Of a stretch of DNA of 64,000 bases, positions 22,643 to 33,447 are shown piece by piece; the first letter of the stretch is position 1; each line of letters begins with the position of its first letter. A program made the position numbers and the translations under genes. This DNA is from Volvariella volvacea V23 (taxonomy: Eukaryota; Basidiomycota; Agaricomycetes; Agaricales; Pluteaceae): contig KB722755.1 in assembly GCA_000349905.1 (NCBI GenBank), positions 368,542 through 432,541 of the forward strand. Reading direction: 5' to 3'. The notes beneath the pieces are model-generated. The model did not search any database and was not told where the DNA came from. It worked only from the letters and a program-made list of their open reading frames with translations.

Positions 22643-24270
22643 ATGACCAGCAGCGAATCCCACTTGCTCTCGCCCATTGAACGCTGTCCCAATGAAATTC
22701 TGCTCAAGATACAGGAACAGCTACATGTAATCCTCGATCCATGGAAAGAGAGAACGAAGCAAATGCTAACATTGCGTCTCACGAGCCGCCATCTGGAATC
22801 GTTTTTCATCCAGTTCGCGATTCGTGAACTCCATTACACCTGCCACATTGAATGGAACACGGAGAACGGATCAAATAGTGTGCTCATTAGAAATGCTAGG
22901 CCAATCAGTAATGTTGGTAAACCATTCTCAGCTCCAGATATCTTTGCCCCATTCATCACAGCGATCAACATCACCTTCTTTTCTCGCTGGAAAGAACATT
23001 ATAAACCTCAAGACATCGTTGCGCTTTTTTCACCCCTGTGGAGCGAACTTAAGCGATATACCTCGTTGACATCTATTGGCCTGGTCTTTGTTGGGAGCGA
23101 GAAGAGAATTGGGTGCTCTATCCACACCTTGCGGGTCAAGTCGAACAGGTTATACACCAAACCACAGCAGGCCGACTATCTCAATTCGTTTGGTCAATGC
23201 CCCTTCCACTTCATGTTTTAATGCCTATAGGTCAAACCCTGGAGCTATTCTGCGGTTTGGAAGAGCTGAGCCTTTCGACTGCCGAAATTCGCTCTGGGGC
23301 TCATCAACTTCTTCAATCTACCTCGCTTTTGGGTGATACGGTCCTTCGAAATCCAGGTCTACGATCCATAGGGATCGTTCACCAATCACCTTATCCCTTT
23401 TGCACATTGGAGGAGCTGTTCCCACCCCAACTTAAGTATCTTGCGCTTGAGACAATTTCAATCTATGGGACACTTCCTGATACGCAGCATAACTCGATGA
23501 TAGCGGCGCCTCCCAATCTGCCCAAGATCAGCAACTTGAAGTGTCTTATCATTCGCTTCGGAAATCAACTTCCTACGACTGCAGTGAACCTTGACCAACT
23601 ATGGCATACGCTTAAGTCGTCAGGTGCACACCTAACTAAATTAATAGTCGACTACGGTATATCCGATGCATTGATGGAGTATCTCTCATCGTACGAGGGG
23701 TTAGCAGAGGGGACCTTGAATGCCCGTGTTCCTTTAATGAAACATCCGGGGTTCCTTTCTTCCTACACGTTCTTAGAAGCGGTTCAACACCATGCATCTT
23801 CACTCGCCGTGTTGAAGATTGCACCGAATACCGAATGGACATTAGCTTGCAGTTACAGGGAGGACATGAACCTAGATCCAAGGATATGGCCCATGCCCGC
23901 ATCCTTCTCACGATTAAAATACCTCACTATCACCCCTCCACCAGATTGGAAGTCGAACGCAGAGAATTTTCAATCCTTGCTCAATTATGTCTCTGAGATG
24001 CCCGAGGTCCAAGAGCTGAATATAGGGTGGTATAGTTGCAATGTGTCAAATTTTAAACGCCACACAAAGCGCATGGCGAAGAAGGTTTTTATTAGGAGGT
24101 CCAAGCTAGCGATTATCCTTTTTACGGTCTCCCATTCCTATATGACATCATTGTGGACTATAGAATTTCCATTACCTCCCAAAACAGATGACCTAGGAGA
24201 ACGGTTTCAGTTGGCCAAGTTTCCTTTTAGATGCATCCGTTGGGATGATTCGTCTGAGGAGTCGTTATAA
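22643..24270 (+). pseudogene. F-box-like 'CPNE' family copy F, single frameshift
   Basis: The N-terminal part is intact from ATG 22643 ('LLSPIERCPNEILLKIQEQL', 'MLTLRLTSRHLESFFIQFAI') to about 23105. There the frame changes: 'VFVGSEKR' must be joined to 'ENWVLYPHLAGQVEQ' in the next frame to match its sisters. The second frame is open to 24270 and keeps every family block, including 'LLGDTVLRNPGLRSIGI', 'NLDQLWHTLKSSGAHLTKL', 'ISDALMEYLSSYEGL' and 'MNLDPRIWPMPASF'. One indel near 23100-23112 therefore explains the break. No intron fits there. This is a recent pseudogene, or a base-call or assembly error in an otherwise good gene. Confidence 0.75.
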
Positions 24271-24817
24271 TTTAAGTTGGGTGCTGTAGAAAGGAAATGT
24301 ATAACCACGCTCATTAGGTACTGATAACGTACGTTTAGGCATACATCTGATTCCATTATTCATTTCCATGCTGTGTGTCAATTAATTTGGTCAAACACGG
24401 TTTTTGCTATGTTTTCTCCGCCTCAACGCGCTGATGTACTCCTGACTCTCCTGGATGATTTTAACTCACTTCAAGTCCGGGTGGATATTCTGCTCTAGCA
24501 CTAAACACGCAATCTGCAAAATATCAAGCCAGCCTGATGGATGGACCAAATCACATTCCTCTACCGTGGCACTCTGCAATTTCCGTAATCCTAGTATTCT
24601 CCTCCCGCTACCCTTCCTTTTCCATGGTTCGACATCTCGATCTGCTTTTATTCTGCAACTCAAGAGCGTCGTTTGCATCCCTAATGGCACACAATCACTT
24701 AAGTACGGCCACGCGCGGAGGGGATTGGTACTGCAGTCAATTTTAGATCAGGGGTAATTCCGAATTAGGTCGTCCAGCGCCCAAGTCAGCGCCGCAACAC
24801 CTTGACTGCCCTCAGCC
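24271..24817. other. Intergenic, no recognised gene
   Basis: About 550 bp between copy F and the next F-box gene. No repeat or coding frame is supported. Confidence 0.5.
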
Positions 24818-26401
24818 ATGCTCCACCAACTGCCTGCAGAAGTTTTGCAGATTATCGCGCGACTAGTGAACAATAGCGACCTCTGCACTCTTTCGACACT
24901 CTGCCACACACTCCACGTCGTTTCTCTCAGCACTTTATTCTCCAGAACAAAGACGTTTGAACCACTCTCCACCCGCTGCCTCGGTCCTGTTTCAAAGGGC
25001 GGACCACCAATTAAGCTATTTCACAAATCTCATGGCCTTTGCATCTCATTGGAGAGCGACGAGAACTTGAACGTTCTCCATGGCCTACGTCTCTCCCTTC
25101 CCTACATGTTTGACAAGCTTTCAATCACCGCTGTGGTTTGTAGGTTCAACCCCCATAACTGGGAAGAGATCAGGAGTCTTGGGCGCTTTCTTTCTAGAAG
25201 CTGCATCTCATTTTCAATGGAGAACGTGGTCGTTGACTTTGGACATTTATTTGACGGGACAGGCCTGGTGAGGTTAGATGAGTGGGATCCGATGTCAGAA
25301 GGCGTCACGGCTATAAACCGCTTTCTTCACCTCTTTTCCGGTATAAACAGCAAGGTATTCCCTCGCTGTGTCTCCGTGACCATACTGTATAACACGGATT
25401 ATAATTATCGGGATGGCATCGGTCTATGGGGAAGAACCAAACCTAGTTGGCTGCGAAGTGGATCGCAAGCGGCTAACCTGATGCAGTCGCTCATCTCCCT
25501 TGCATCTTCACGCGTCGACCCCATTTTCCAATCTAGTTCACAGGTTGCCATCAACCCATCGACACTCCACACTCTGAATATACAGTCAAGCTTCATTTTC
25601 CATCCCCTATTCATCAACAATGCGTCAAGCATGTTCTTACAATGCTCCGACTCCCTTCATTCTCTCTTACTGGACTGCATCACAATCTCGTACTGGGAAT
25701 GGTCGTCCGTCCTTGCATGTATCTCGCTACCCCGTCTGAAGGAGCTTTATCTTGGCCGATCTCGTATTAAATGGGGTCCCTTGTTAAATTTCCTCCTCCG
25801 CCACAGGTCTATCGAGCTCCTGGACCTTGGCCACTGCAATTCCCCAATTCGAGAGGGACGACCTCCAGGCTTACTCCCGAAACTCAAAAATTTGAAGGCT
25901 ACAGAGAACATAATACTCCATTACTTTCTTCCCCCCATTGCCCCGTCAAAGCCCCAGTTTATAACTATAATCTCCCTCGCTGGTAATATACTAATAGGCT
26001 GGCTTTCCTTTTGGCGTTGCCTGAGGACCTTGTATACAAGCGATCCGGGATTCACCTACACGCTACAAATCCGGGTAGAAGCACAATTTCCGACTGAATG
26101 GTTGCCGCTCGCTGGGGAAGGAATAGAAGTACTTAACTTGGACGCCTCAGTTGTGCGTACAATTATGTCCATCGAGATCTACTCTTGGGAAGTACCAACG
26201 TTGCTGGAAACGAGGGAGATTAGGTCAGATTTGGTGAGCTGGTTGGAGATATTTCCTGAGGTGGTGACGGTGGATGTGGTGGGTTGTAACGCGATGGATG
26301 AGGCATCATGGATAGAATTATGCGTCCTCGTCAAAGCAAAGGTTCCGAGGATGGAGTCATTCCGTGTCGATGGTCGTGATTTGAATACTAGCACAGAATA
26401 G
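24818..26401 (+). CDS. F-box protein with leucine-rich C-terminus (different subfamily)
   Basis: Intronless, 527 aa, ATG at 24818. Residues 1-45 are a recognisable F-box ('LPAEVLQIIARLVNNSDLCTL' followed by 'LCHTLHVVSLSTLF'). The rest contains irregular leucine-rich segments such as 'LKELYLGRSRIKW' and 'IELLDLGHCNSPI', typical of substrate-binding LRRs. It lacks the CPNE box and family blocks of its neighbours, so it is only distantly related. A role as an SCF ubiquitin-ligase adaptor is inferred from the domain; the target is unknown. There is no signal peptide or membrane segment. Confidence 0.78.
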   Translation: MLHQLPAEVLQIIARLVNNSDLCTLSTLCHTLHVVSLSTLFSRTKTFEPLSTRCLGPVSKGGPPIKLFHKSHGLCISLESDENLNVLHGLRLSLPYMFDKLSITAVVCRFNPHNWEEIRSLGRFLSRSCISFSMENVVVDFGHLFDGTGLVRLDEWDPMSEGVTAINRFLHLFSGINSKVFPRCVSVTILYNTDYNYRDGIGLWGRTKPSWLRSGSQAANLMQSLISLASSRVDPIFQSSSQVAINPSTLHTLNIQSSFIFHPLFINNASSMFLQCSDSLHSLLLDCITISYWEWSSVLACISLPRLKELYLGRSRIKWGPLLNFLLRHRSIELLDLGHCNSPIREGRPPGLLPKLKNLKATENIILHYFLPPIAPSKPQFITIISLAGNILIGWLSFWRCLRTLYTSDPGFTYTLQIRVEAQFPTEWLPLAGEGIEVLNLDASVVRTIMSIEIYSWEVPTLLETREIRSDLVSWLEIFPEVVTVDVVGCNAMDEASWIELCVLVKAKVPRMESFRVDGRDLNTSTE

Positions 26402-26796
26402 TCGTAATAATATAGAATGAATGGGTCACGAGAGCGAAGTCTTTGATAGTACACCATCAACACTCCCACTGCCATCTGTCATCCTATCAGATTATGTAAC
26501 GAAAGGTACTTCCTGAACGTCCTTTTACTCAACAGAGGACTCTCTTCGTTCCTTGTAGGAACGTGGAATGGAGGAGAGCTGGTGTCGATGGAATTGGAGT
26601 AGTGTGTTGGTGTGGAGATGCCCGTTGGTTTTTTTTTTTTTGGGGGGGGGGGGGGGTATTGGCTACTTGAGCGAGAGGAACCGTTTGATTTGGTCTAGAC
26701 TTGGTTTTGTCTGTAATTGATGAATTTCGAGGAGTCGTAGCTATAATGTCGTCGGTGAGGCCACGACTATGAAGAGGGGTCATGATGACCACGCCT
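26402..26796. other. Intergenic with poly-T/poly-G junction
   Basis: The segment holds a run of 13 T (26629-26641) directly followed by 15 G (26642-26656), then a 31-bp motif at 26754-26784 that recurs at 29288-29318. No gene is supported. Confidence 0.6.
26754..26784 (+). repeat. 31-bp repeat, copy 1 (left of duplicated block)
   Basis: The motif begins GGTGAGGCCAC and ends GGGGTCATG. It matches 29288-29318 at 26 of 31 positions in the same orientation. It lies just outside the left edge of the duplicated block. Confidence 0.6.
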
Positions 26797-29190
26797 GTTG
26801 AGCACGTGACCGATCTTTGTCCTTATCGTCAACACTTTGCTTATTCTGGGGTTTGTCCAAGGTACAGTTGCGCATTGATTTAGCGTGAATAATGCGACAG
26901 AAAGGTGCTTCTGGCGCTGCTGACCCTTTATTGTGTACTCGTAACTCAACAATCCTCACTTTTTAGAGCGGGACTTCTGGATGAGGCTCATGGGATCGGA
27001 TGGCTCCCAGTCTGAGTCTGAAGAAGCTCTTACCCACCCCGAATCCCAAACCCACGAAATATCGATTACAGCAAGCGATTCCGATATCACGACTCAAACA
27101 GCTGGCCTAACGCACGCCATTTCATTAACCACTCCCTCTATCCTGACAATCCCCCCAGATGTGCAGATATCCATTTTTGAATTAGCGGTGGATGAGGACG
27201 AGCGGAAGATTGATCAGCTAACGCAATTCTCGCAAGTGTGTCGCGTATGGCGGTCGATAGTCATAGGAGATATGCCAAAAGCTTGGTCTACGATCGATGT
27301 ACGATCTCAGAAAGGCTTTGTGCAACTGTTAGAACTCTGGCTCATTAGGACAGGTGATTCATACCCTCTCAAGCTGGCAATTTATCACGAGTATGATATA
27401 CCAGCCCTTCTGGACACTCTCCTCCCATACTCTAGCCGGTGGTACAGTGTTCGTCTCATCCCCGACAAAGAGTCCCCCTTTTCGTTTGCAAATCCCCGTA
27501 ATCGTGTGGGCGGTCCTAATTTCAAGTTGCAGGATAATCCCGCACTGGAGCGATTTTGGCGCGAAATTAGCAATTCGAAACTACTTCGACGAGTCTTTTG
27601 GCGAGACGTCATACCCCAATCAACACCGTGGGCACAGATCGAGCATGTCGGTGTAGTCTGCGATAGCACTCATCGTATTATAGACGTTTTACCTCAGCTC
27701 ACACGTCTTACTACGCTCTATACTCGCTTCAATCAAGGTTACGGTGCGCCAGAAGTTGACGGCCCACCCGTGCAGCTGCCCCATCTCCGTACGCTCAGCG
27801 TTATGGGGTGCCCTACGATGAGATTACTCGACCATATAATTGCGCCATCATTACAGGACCTGCACGTCGACATTTCGGTTCAATACCCTCGTATGATGGG
27901 GGAACACTGCCTCCCCTATCTGTATGGATTCCTCAAAAGCTCGATCTGTCGATTAGAACGACTAGCGCTCAGTCTCTATTGTACTAGCGATGAGAGAAAC
28001 TTAAGAACTTTCCTCCGATATGTAGGACACGAGTTGAAAACTTTACAGGAATTCATATTGGAGTGTAGATATCTTCCGGACGATACAGTCAAGCTGTTGG
28101 ACATTTCGGTTCCATCCGAAGCACCAGTTCTACCTTCTCTCCAGTCACTCTCCTTCAATGGGTGCTTCCCATCCACTCCCGGACTCTTTGGATCCATGAT
28201 CCAGTCGCGCTTTCTGCACGGATCATTGAGGAGCGCCTACCTAAAGATACAAGACGGAAAGGACATACATGATCAGGACGTTTCAATACTGAAATCGCTA
28301 AAAGAGGAAGGACGAGATGTGACCTTGTTTGGGTTAATACTGGTCTCTGGAAATGATCGAGAGTGGACCCGATTGTGTTAGGGCAAGTACAATCGTGTTA
28401 GCACATATCCCCCCTTCTGCATCATTTCCCAGATTGAGATATGTCGTCTAGCGTTTTTTGTGTACGATAATCAGACTAACATCCGCTGCTTTATGCCAGA
28501 AGCCTAGTCTATAATCTTCAGTGTTGAAACGGAGAATCGTACAATTACTCGTTTGAGAAAAAGTCTGATGGAGGTGCCATCCTCGGGAATAGTAGTGGAG
28601 AATTTAACGACCATCTTTTGTTGTTTGTAGAACGGCTGGGATGCAATTCGATGAGTTTATGCAGGTCTAGAACCACAAAGGTCGATCGTTCATTAACCCT
28701 ACCGTGCACAATCTCAGTTCGTGCTTATGGCATGTATACGAAGGGGAAAAAACTGGGTTATTCATGAGAACAATGTCAACAACCGCGGGTGCATGCCTAT
28801 TTGTGAGGACGGTCTGCAGTGAGGACTAGCATTGTCTCAGTGTCGCACTCGAAACTTGGCATTTGCCCCTCAACATGAGTACACCGACTGCAACGGCTGA
28901 ACACCACACCACACGGCGGAAAACGGCCGGTGATTTAATTGGCGCATGAGTCTCTGATCTCCCGTTTAAGATGCGCCCAGAGATTGTGACAAATGACGGC
29001 GTGCAATGAAAAAAGGTATGTGTGTTCAAGTCTGTGATAATAACGAGTTTGTCTTCAGCTTGATTGAAAGGGCTACGGTCGCTGGTTCGCAAAGGTCACT
29101 GCCCTAACATAACTTCCTCGGGAGCTCCCTATCCATCGCAGCATACCCTTGATCCCACCTCGCCTTTCATATTGCATTCTAATCCCTCCC
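26797..29190 (+). repeat. Inverted segmental duplication, left arm (about 2.4 kb)
   Basis: This block is homologous to the reverse complement of about 54680-57070. Homology begins at CCTGTTGAGCACGTGACC, covers the upstream region, the F-box-like gene 26981-28381 and about 800 bp downstream, and fades near 29190. The coding part is most alike. The downstream part is clearly homologous (for example a shared AGAGATTGTGACAAATGACG) but contains indels. Boundaries are placed by eye and are good to a few tens of bases. Confidence 0.85.
26981..28381 (+). CDS. F-box-like protein, duplicated pair, left copy
   Basis: Intronless, 466 aa, ATG at 26981. The first 50 residues are Ser/Thr/Glu-rich and probably disordered. 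An F-box-like domain spans about 53-107 ('ILTIPPDVQISIFELAV', 'FSQVCRVWRSIVIGDMPKAW'), the arrangement common in Agaricomycete F-box proteins. The C-terminal 350 residues contain weak leucine-rich segments ('LTRLTTLYTRF', 'LPHLRTLSVMGC', 'LPSLQSLSFNGC'). A nearly identical minus-strand copy is at 55476-56882; I estimate about nine in ten residues shared. Both frames are intact, suggesting selection or a recent duplication. A function as SCF adaptor is inferred; the substrate is unknown. Confidence 0.78.
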   Translation: MRLMGSDGSQSESEEALTHPESQTHEISITASDSDITTQTAGLTHAISLTTPSILTIPPDVQISIFELAVDEDERKIDQLTQFSQVCRVWRSIVIGDMPKAWSTIDVRSQKGFVQLLELWLIRTGDSYPLKLAIYHEYDIPALLDTLLPYSSRWYSVRLIPDKESPFSFANPRNRVGGPNFKLQDNPALERFWREISNSKLLRRVFWRDVIPQSTPWAQIEHVGVVCDSTHRIIDVLPQLTRLTTLYTRFNQGYGAPEVDGPPVQLPHLRTLSVMGCPTMRLLDHIIAPSLQDLHVDISVQYPRMMGEHCLPYLYGFLKSSICRLERLALSLYCTSDERNLRTFLRYVGHELKTLQEFILECRYLPDDTVKLLDISVPSEAPVLPSLQSLSFNGCFPSTPGLFGSMIQSRFLHGSLRSAYLKIQDGKDIHDQDVSILKSLKEEGRDVTLFGLILVSGNDREWTRLC

Positions 29191-29287
29191 GACCTACAAG
29201 TCCCCTGTTTACTCGCCATATGCTCGTAAATGCTATTTCGGACTGTTGGGGTTGAACTGTGGATTGTTCGTTAGGCAGCACTGACAT
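28382..29287. other. Downstream part of duplicated block, decayed coding remnant
   Basis: Homologous to about 54680-55475. In the right arm one frame on the minus strand (54833-54609) reads 'VKVRNTGEFVFSLIKMA' onward. The matching stretch here (about 28975-29150) has frameshifts. It may be an old gene fragment carried by the duplication; the family is not recognised. Confidence 0.4.
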
Positions 29288-29318
29288 GGTGAGGCCACAA
29301 CCGCGAAGCGGGGTCATG
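29288..29318 (+). repeat. 31-bp repeat, copy 2 (right of duplicated block)
   Basis: Same orientation as 26754-26784, 26 of 31 bases identical, with a small hairpin CCGCGAAGCGG inside. It sits about 100 bp beyond the right edge of the left duplicated arm. Confidence 0.6.
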
Positions 29319-29394
29319 TTCCGGCCCGTGGGGGTGCGATCTCCCGGTCCGGGCATTTGGGCAAGCTACATCTTTAAATTTTACCACAACCTTG

Positions 29395-30837
29395 ATGGCT
29401 GATCTTCCTCTTCTCTCCCCTATTGAATGTTGTCCTAATGAAATCCTTTTCGAAATTGAACAATATATTCGCGATATTTTAGATCGACAAGGAAATCTAC
29501 AAAACGAATGCTCGCATTACGTCTCACAAGTCACCGCCTGGAGTCATTCTTCACACAAGTTGCGGTTAATCAAATTCGCTTTCTGTGTGATGTAACATCG
29601 AAGAGTGGATTAGCCAATATCTGCATAAGCAACGGTCAATATGGAGCTCCACTCCTCCCGGCACCAGCATCTTTCGCACCATGCATTACGTCGGTCGACA
29701 TGTCCTTCCGTGCCAACTGGAAGAAATGTCCAACTTACGATACAAAAGAACTTATGGAGAAGTTCTCATCGTTAAGGGGAGAAATAGAGCACTATACAAC
29801 CTTCAAGTCCATTAGCGTCGAATGGAGCTCTCTTCAGAGTCCAAGAGGTGGAAGGATGCACTAATGCTTTATCAATGCCTCGCAACCCAACTCCGACAGA
29901 TTATTCATCAAACGACGGTTGACGACGGCAGGACGGATTTCTCAATTCTGTTGCAAAATACCCATGGAGCTCCAAATTCAGATGCCCATACATCAACTCC
30001 TTTAGCCGTTTCCTCGTCGTGACTTGAATCTTCGAATTACCGAGGCACGCCAACCTTTTCAATTACCCTCAGTCATCTGTGACACTATCCGTCATAGTCC
30101 AAATCTTCGATCTTTGCAACTTGACAGCGACTCATATTCTCCGCTGTGCACATTGCAGGGATTATTTCCCCTAGAGGTCGATGTACTCGCTCTTGAGAAG
30201 GTTTCGATCTATGGAGTGCTCTCTCATGCGTCTTCGTCGATACCGCAATCACCATCCCTGAAATTCCCTAGGATGAGGAATTTGAAGTATCTCACCATCC
30301 GCTTCCGGCACGAGCCCCCTTCAGCCGTGGTTAACCTGGATCGGCTTTGGAATGGGCCTAAAGCATCAGGCACACGACTAAGAAAGCAAATGGCATATCC
30401 AATGCCCTCATGGAGCATCTGTCTCCTTATGAGGGGCTAACAGAGGCGGAGCTTATCTGCGTTTCTGGGAAGCCAGACGTCCTTCCCTGCTATAATTTTA
30501 CAAAAGGCCCATTCGACGCCACAGCTCTTCGCGCACCAACCTCGCAATATCTCCGGGAGATGATAGCCCTCAGGATTTGATCAATGGCTACAGGAAAGAT
30601 ATAGTTACGGACCCTGCTACGTGGCCAGCACCCTCATCGTTTTCGTGGTTACAGCGTCTTCGACTTGTCCCTCCGCTGGACTGGGAGTTGAATGCAGAGA
30701 ACTTCCAACGTTTACTCGACTACACCTGCGAGATGCCAGCGCTCAAAAATCTGCATGTTGATTGGCGCAATCCGAATATACAAACCCTCAGCACGGTTGC
30801 CGACTCGGAGCACATCGGAGAGAGTGTGCTCCTTTAA
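29395..30837 (+). pseudogene. F-box-like 'CPNE' family copy G, heavily degraded
   Basis: The family N-terminus is clear from the ATG at 29395 ('LLSPIECCPNEILFEIEQYI'), but the reading then moves through several frames. 'MLALRLTSHRLESFFTQ' begins at 29508 in another frame, 'LYQCLATQLRQIIHQTT' near 29860 is in a third, the block to 30440 is shifted again, and the C-terminal 'PATWPAPSSFSWLQRL' (30577-30837) is in the first frame. That is at least four frameshifts. It stops about 30-40 codons short of its sisters and lacks the FPP...F tail. It is a clear pseudogene and the oldest-looking member on this arm. Confidence 0.85.
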
Positions 30838-32835
30838 AAATCTAATTTGTACATGATAAATGCTATTTATCCGTTCATGAACTCTCAGGCTGTATCCTGG
30901 ATCCTGCAATACCCAGGTTTGGAGGGGACGGCCCAACGAGGCAGTATCGTCTGAATGAGCTCCAATCTCGATTTGCAGTGGCATGGTAGAGGTAATCATT
31001 TTGTATGTACAGCATCGTTCAGCAACGCACCATCGAACCACCTACGCCCGTTGAGCGCACATCCCTCCCGGCCACAGTTCCAACTGGATTCTGGGGCCTC
31101 TCCCTGTGCGCTTTGAAACCGATGAGGCATCGAATGCAAAGTCCATACCCGAGTCCGTCTCATCAAGGCCGATTGGGGTGTGCTGTTCGATCCGACTTTG
31201 CTCCACGTCGTTTTGAGCTTGATTACCAAAATGGACCGACAGGGCCTCAAACGAGTCAGCACGCTGTCCAGAATGGACATAAAAATTGACAAAAATTGAC
31301 CGCGGTTATGTTTTTTTTTAATGATTATTTAACACTGCGTTGTTGAGTTGTTGGCATATTTCAAGTTGAGCGACACCTTATGAAAAAGAAAATCCTGAAT
31401 ATTTTTACTGTGTCAAAATCATGCAGGACCGTGTAGTCCGATGGAGAGGAGCCCCGTGTGCCCGCTCGTCTGTGCATACGATTATGACACCAATTAACGA
31501 GGAAGTTCTGCGTGGAATCGGGCAACTTCTCTTGTCAGCGGACTCGGACGTGTCCAAGCTCAAGGGCAAGGGCAAGGGCAAGTGACCTACTATAACTTGC
31601 GCCCATCAGACGTAGACCACGGATAGACTATAGAACATCTCGGCGGAACATGCTAGACGCAAACATACATGTTTATACCACAGCAGGCACGGACCTAGAC
31701 GACTTGGAAGTTGGAACTGACCACCAAGCCTCGCGCCAGCGTCCAGGAATTCGGTGGGATGGGCGCTTCACCCCGTCACACTGTGCTGTGTATTCACGCA
31801 CATATATTTTGCATCACATCGCATTCGTATCATGTTGTGTGGCGGTGGCAGTGATTTCGGGAAGTGGGTGGGTGGTGTCGGGTAGATAAGATTCTGGGGT
31901 ACGAATTTGAGGTACGTACGCGGGGTACGGTAGGATGGTATGATACGATATGCATATGGTAGCGAAAAGAGGAAAGGAAAATATCAGGGGTAGGTGACGA
32001 ATGTGCTGTATACTAAGCATTGTACAACTTGGAGTGCTTGTGCTGGTGGCCAAGTGAAGCGAGGACAAAACCGGAGAAGAAGCACACAAGAAAGCAGACA
32101 CTGAGACAAGTACGGAGGGGGAGTTCCAAGTCGACGCAAGCATAAAGACCGAAGCCCAAAACATATGAATGAAAATACCCAAATCCAGCCGACGAAAAAG
32201 GCCATTCAAGAGTGCATCGTAGAATGTTCGAAAGTAAACATGTTCTTCCCCGCATTTAATAGATCGCTCGATAGGAGCCATGTAGCAGGATCGACGCTGG
32301 TTTCGGCTGGCAACAGGTCGACGAGTGCCAGTGCCAGTGCCAGCGCAAAAGCTCGTCCGAAATCATATGACCTCTGTCAACCTGTCAAACCCCGACTTGA
32401 ACTCGAACATCACATTTAAACTTCCTTCCGCCCTTTGGGAAGGCCGATGACCATAATAGCACTGTCGCCTTCCTCTTCGTTTTTCTTATCTGAAGAAGGT
32501 TGTTGGACGTGTGTATAGATGCCTTGAGGGTCTAGGCACATGAAGGTGGGGAGATGAGGTGGAGGCAGTTTTGATGTCGTCCCCTCTCCCTCCCTTCGGG
32601 TGGTGATGGAGAAGGCGTGGTAGATGAAGCAATATGCGTGTGGCGTTGACTAACTCTGATATTGCATGTGTGTGTTGTGGAGTAAGATGGGTGGGACTGG
32701 GGTAGCGTGGCGCAGGGTGGCGATGGATAGCATAGAACACGATCAGGGATACTCGTAGCAGGGTTGGAAATTTTTGCGCGCAAGTCGACTTGGCTGTCCA
32801 GGGGATGGACTGAGCGTGCATGAGATGGGGGTGGT
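30838..32835. other. Gene-poor stretch, no recognised gene
   Basis: About 2 kb without a supported gene. It includes a (CAAGGG)n-type short tandem repeat at 31561-31582, a direct repeat of AAAAATTGAC near 31280-31302, and a GTGCCA repeat near 32328. A minus-strand frame with hydrophobic stretches (32281-31814) resembles no family and probably lies in the 3' UTR side of the next gene. Confidence 0.5.
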
Positions 32836-33447
32836 TTAGAGGTTGACGAGTGGGATATCATCGCGGTGGGGTATATAGTTCCTCGGTTTGGTTAGCACAT
32901 TGCCTCGCATCGGCAATGAGAGGAATCGCCGACTGGTAGGGGGTGGTGGTAATGAAGATTTTTCCGATGCGTTGGCTGTATGGCTGATTTTGTGGTTCAG
33001 TGGGAAAGATGTAGGAACAGGCGGGATCGGACTATGGCCATCGGCCTGGGAGTCCGAGTGTGATGGAGATTGGGGCAGGAACTGGGAGGGAATAGGAGGC
33101 CGGGACGATGACGGCGGGGGCACAGTTGCTGCAGACGTCTGTCTTTGACTCCGCGTGTTAGATCCCTCCCTCTTAGCACGGCTGCTCTTTGTGCTCTTGC
33201 TCGACTTTGAGGACGTAGTACCATAGTAGTACTCCGTCGACATGAGTCCAGGGAGCAAAAAATGGATCTGGCAGTCACTCGAGTTGAAGGCGGGATTGCT
33301 GTAAGGGCCTGAGGACTCAGAGGATGAAGATGAGGTGCTGGAGGATGAAGACGAGGAAGTAGAGCGGGCGTCACTGAGGTCGTCATAGTCGTCCTCAGTT
33401 GGTAGGTATGACGCCATAAAGTCATAAATGTACTTGAAGATGGGCAT
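32836..33447 (-). CDS. Serine-rich hypothetical protein
   Basis: Single frame of 203 aa from ATG 33447 (MPIFKYIYDFMASYL). An acidic patch is followed by a poly-serine tract (about residues 30-48). The middle is Ser/Pro-rich and probably disordered. The C-terminus is basic and ends 'PRNYIPHRDDIPLVNL', which looks like a conserved motif. Immediately upstream, in frame after a possible AG acceptor near 33496, the sequence reads 'SYTPYLPSSR', so a 5' exon may exist (one candidate, about 33602-33653, encodes 'YRIFRKVRLLIKLTT'). I do not recognise the family and propose no function. There is no signal peptide. Confidence 0.55.
   Translation of the reverse strand: MPIFKYIYDFMASYLPTEDDYDDLSDARSTSSSSSSSTSSSSSESSGPYSNPAFNSSDCQIHFLLPGLMSTEYYYGTTSSKSSKSTKSSRAKREGSNTRSQRQTSAATVPPPSSSRPPIPSQFLPQSPSHSDSQADGHSPIPPVPTSFPLNHKISHTANASEKSSLPPPPTSRRFLSLPMRGNVLTKPRNYIPHRDDIPLVNL

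Noticed and set aside
31814..32281. Minus-strand 155-codon frame with hydrophobic stretches
   Set aside because: No family resemblance; it overlaps other equally long frames in the same region and lies where the 3' UTR of the Ser-rich gene is expected.
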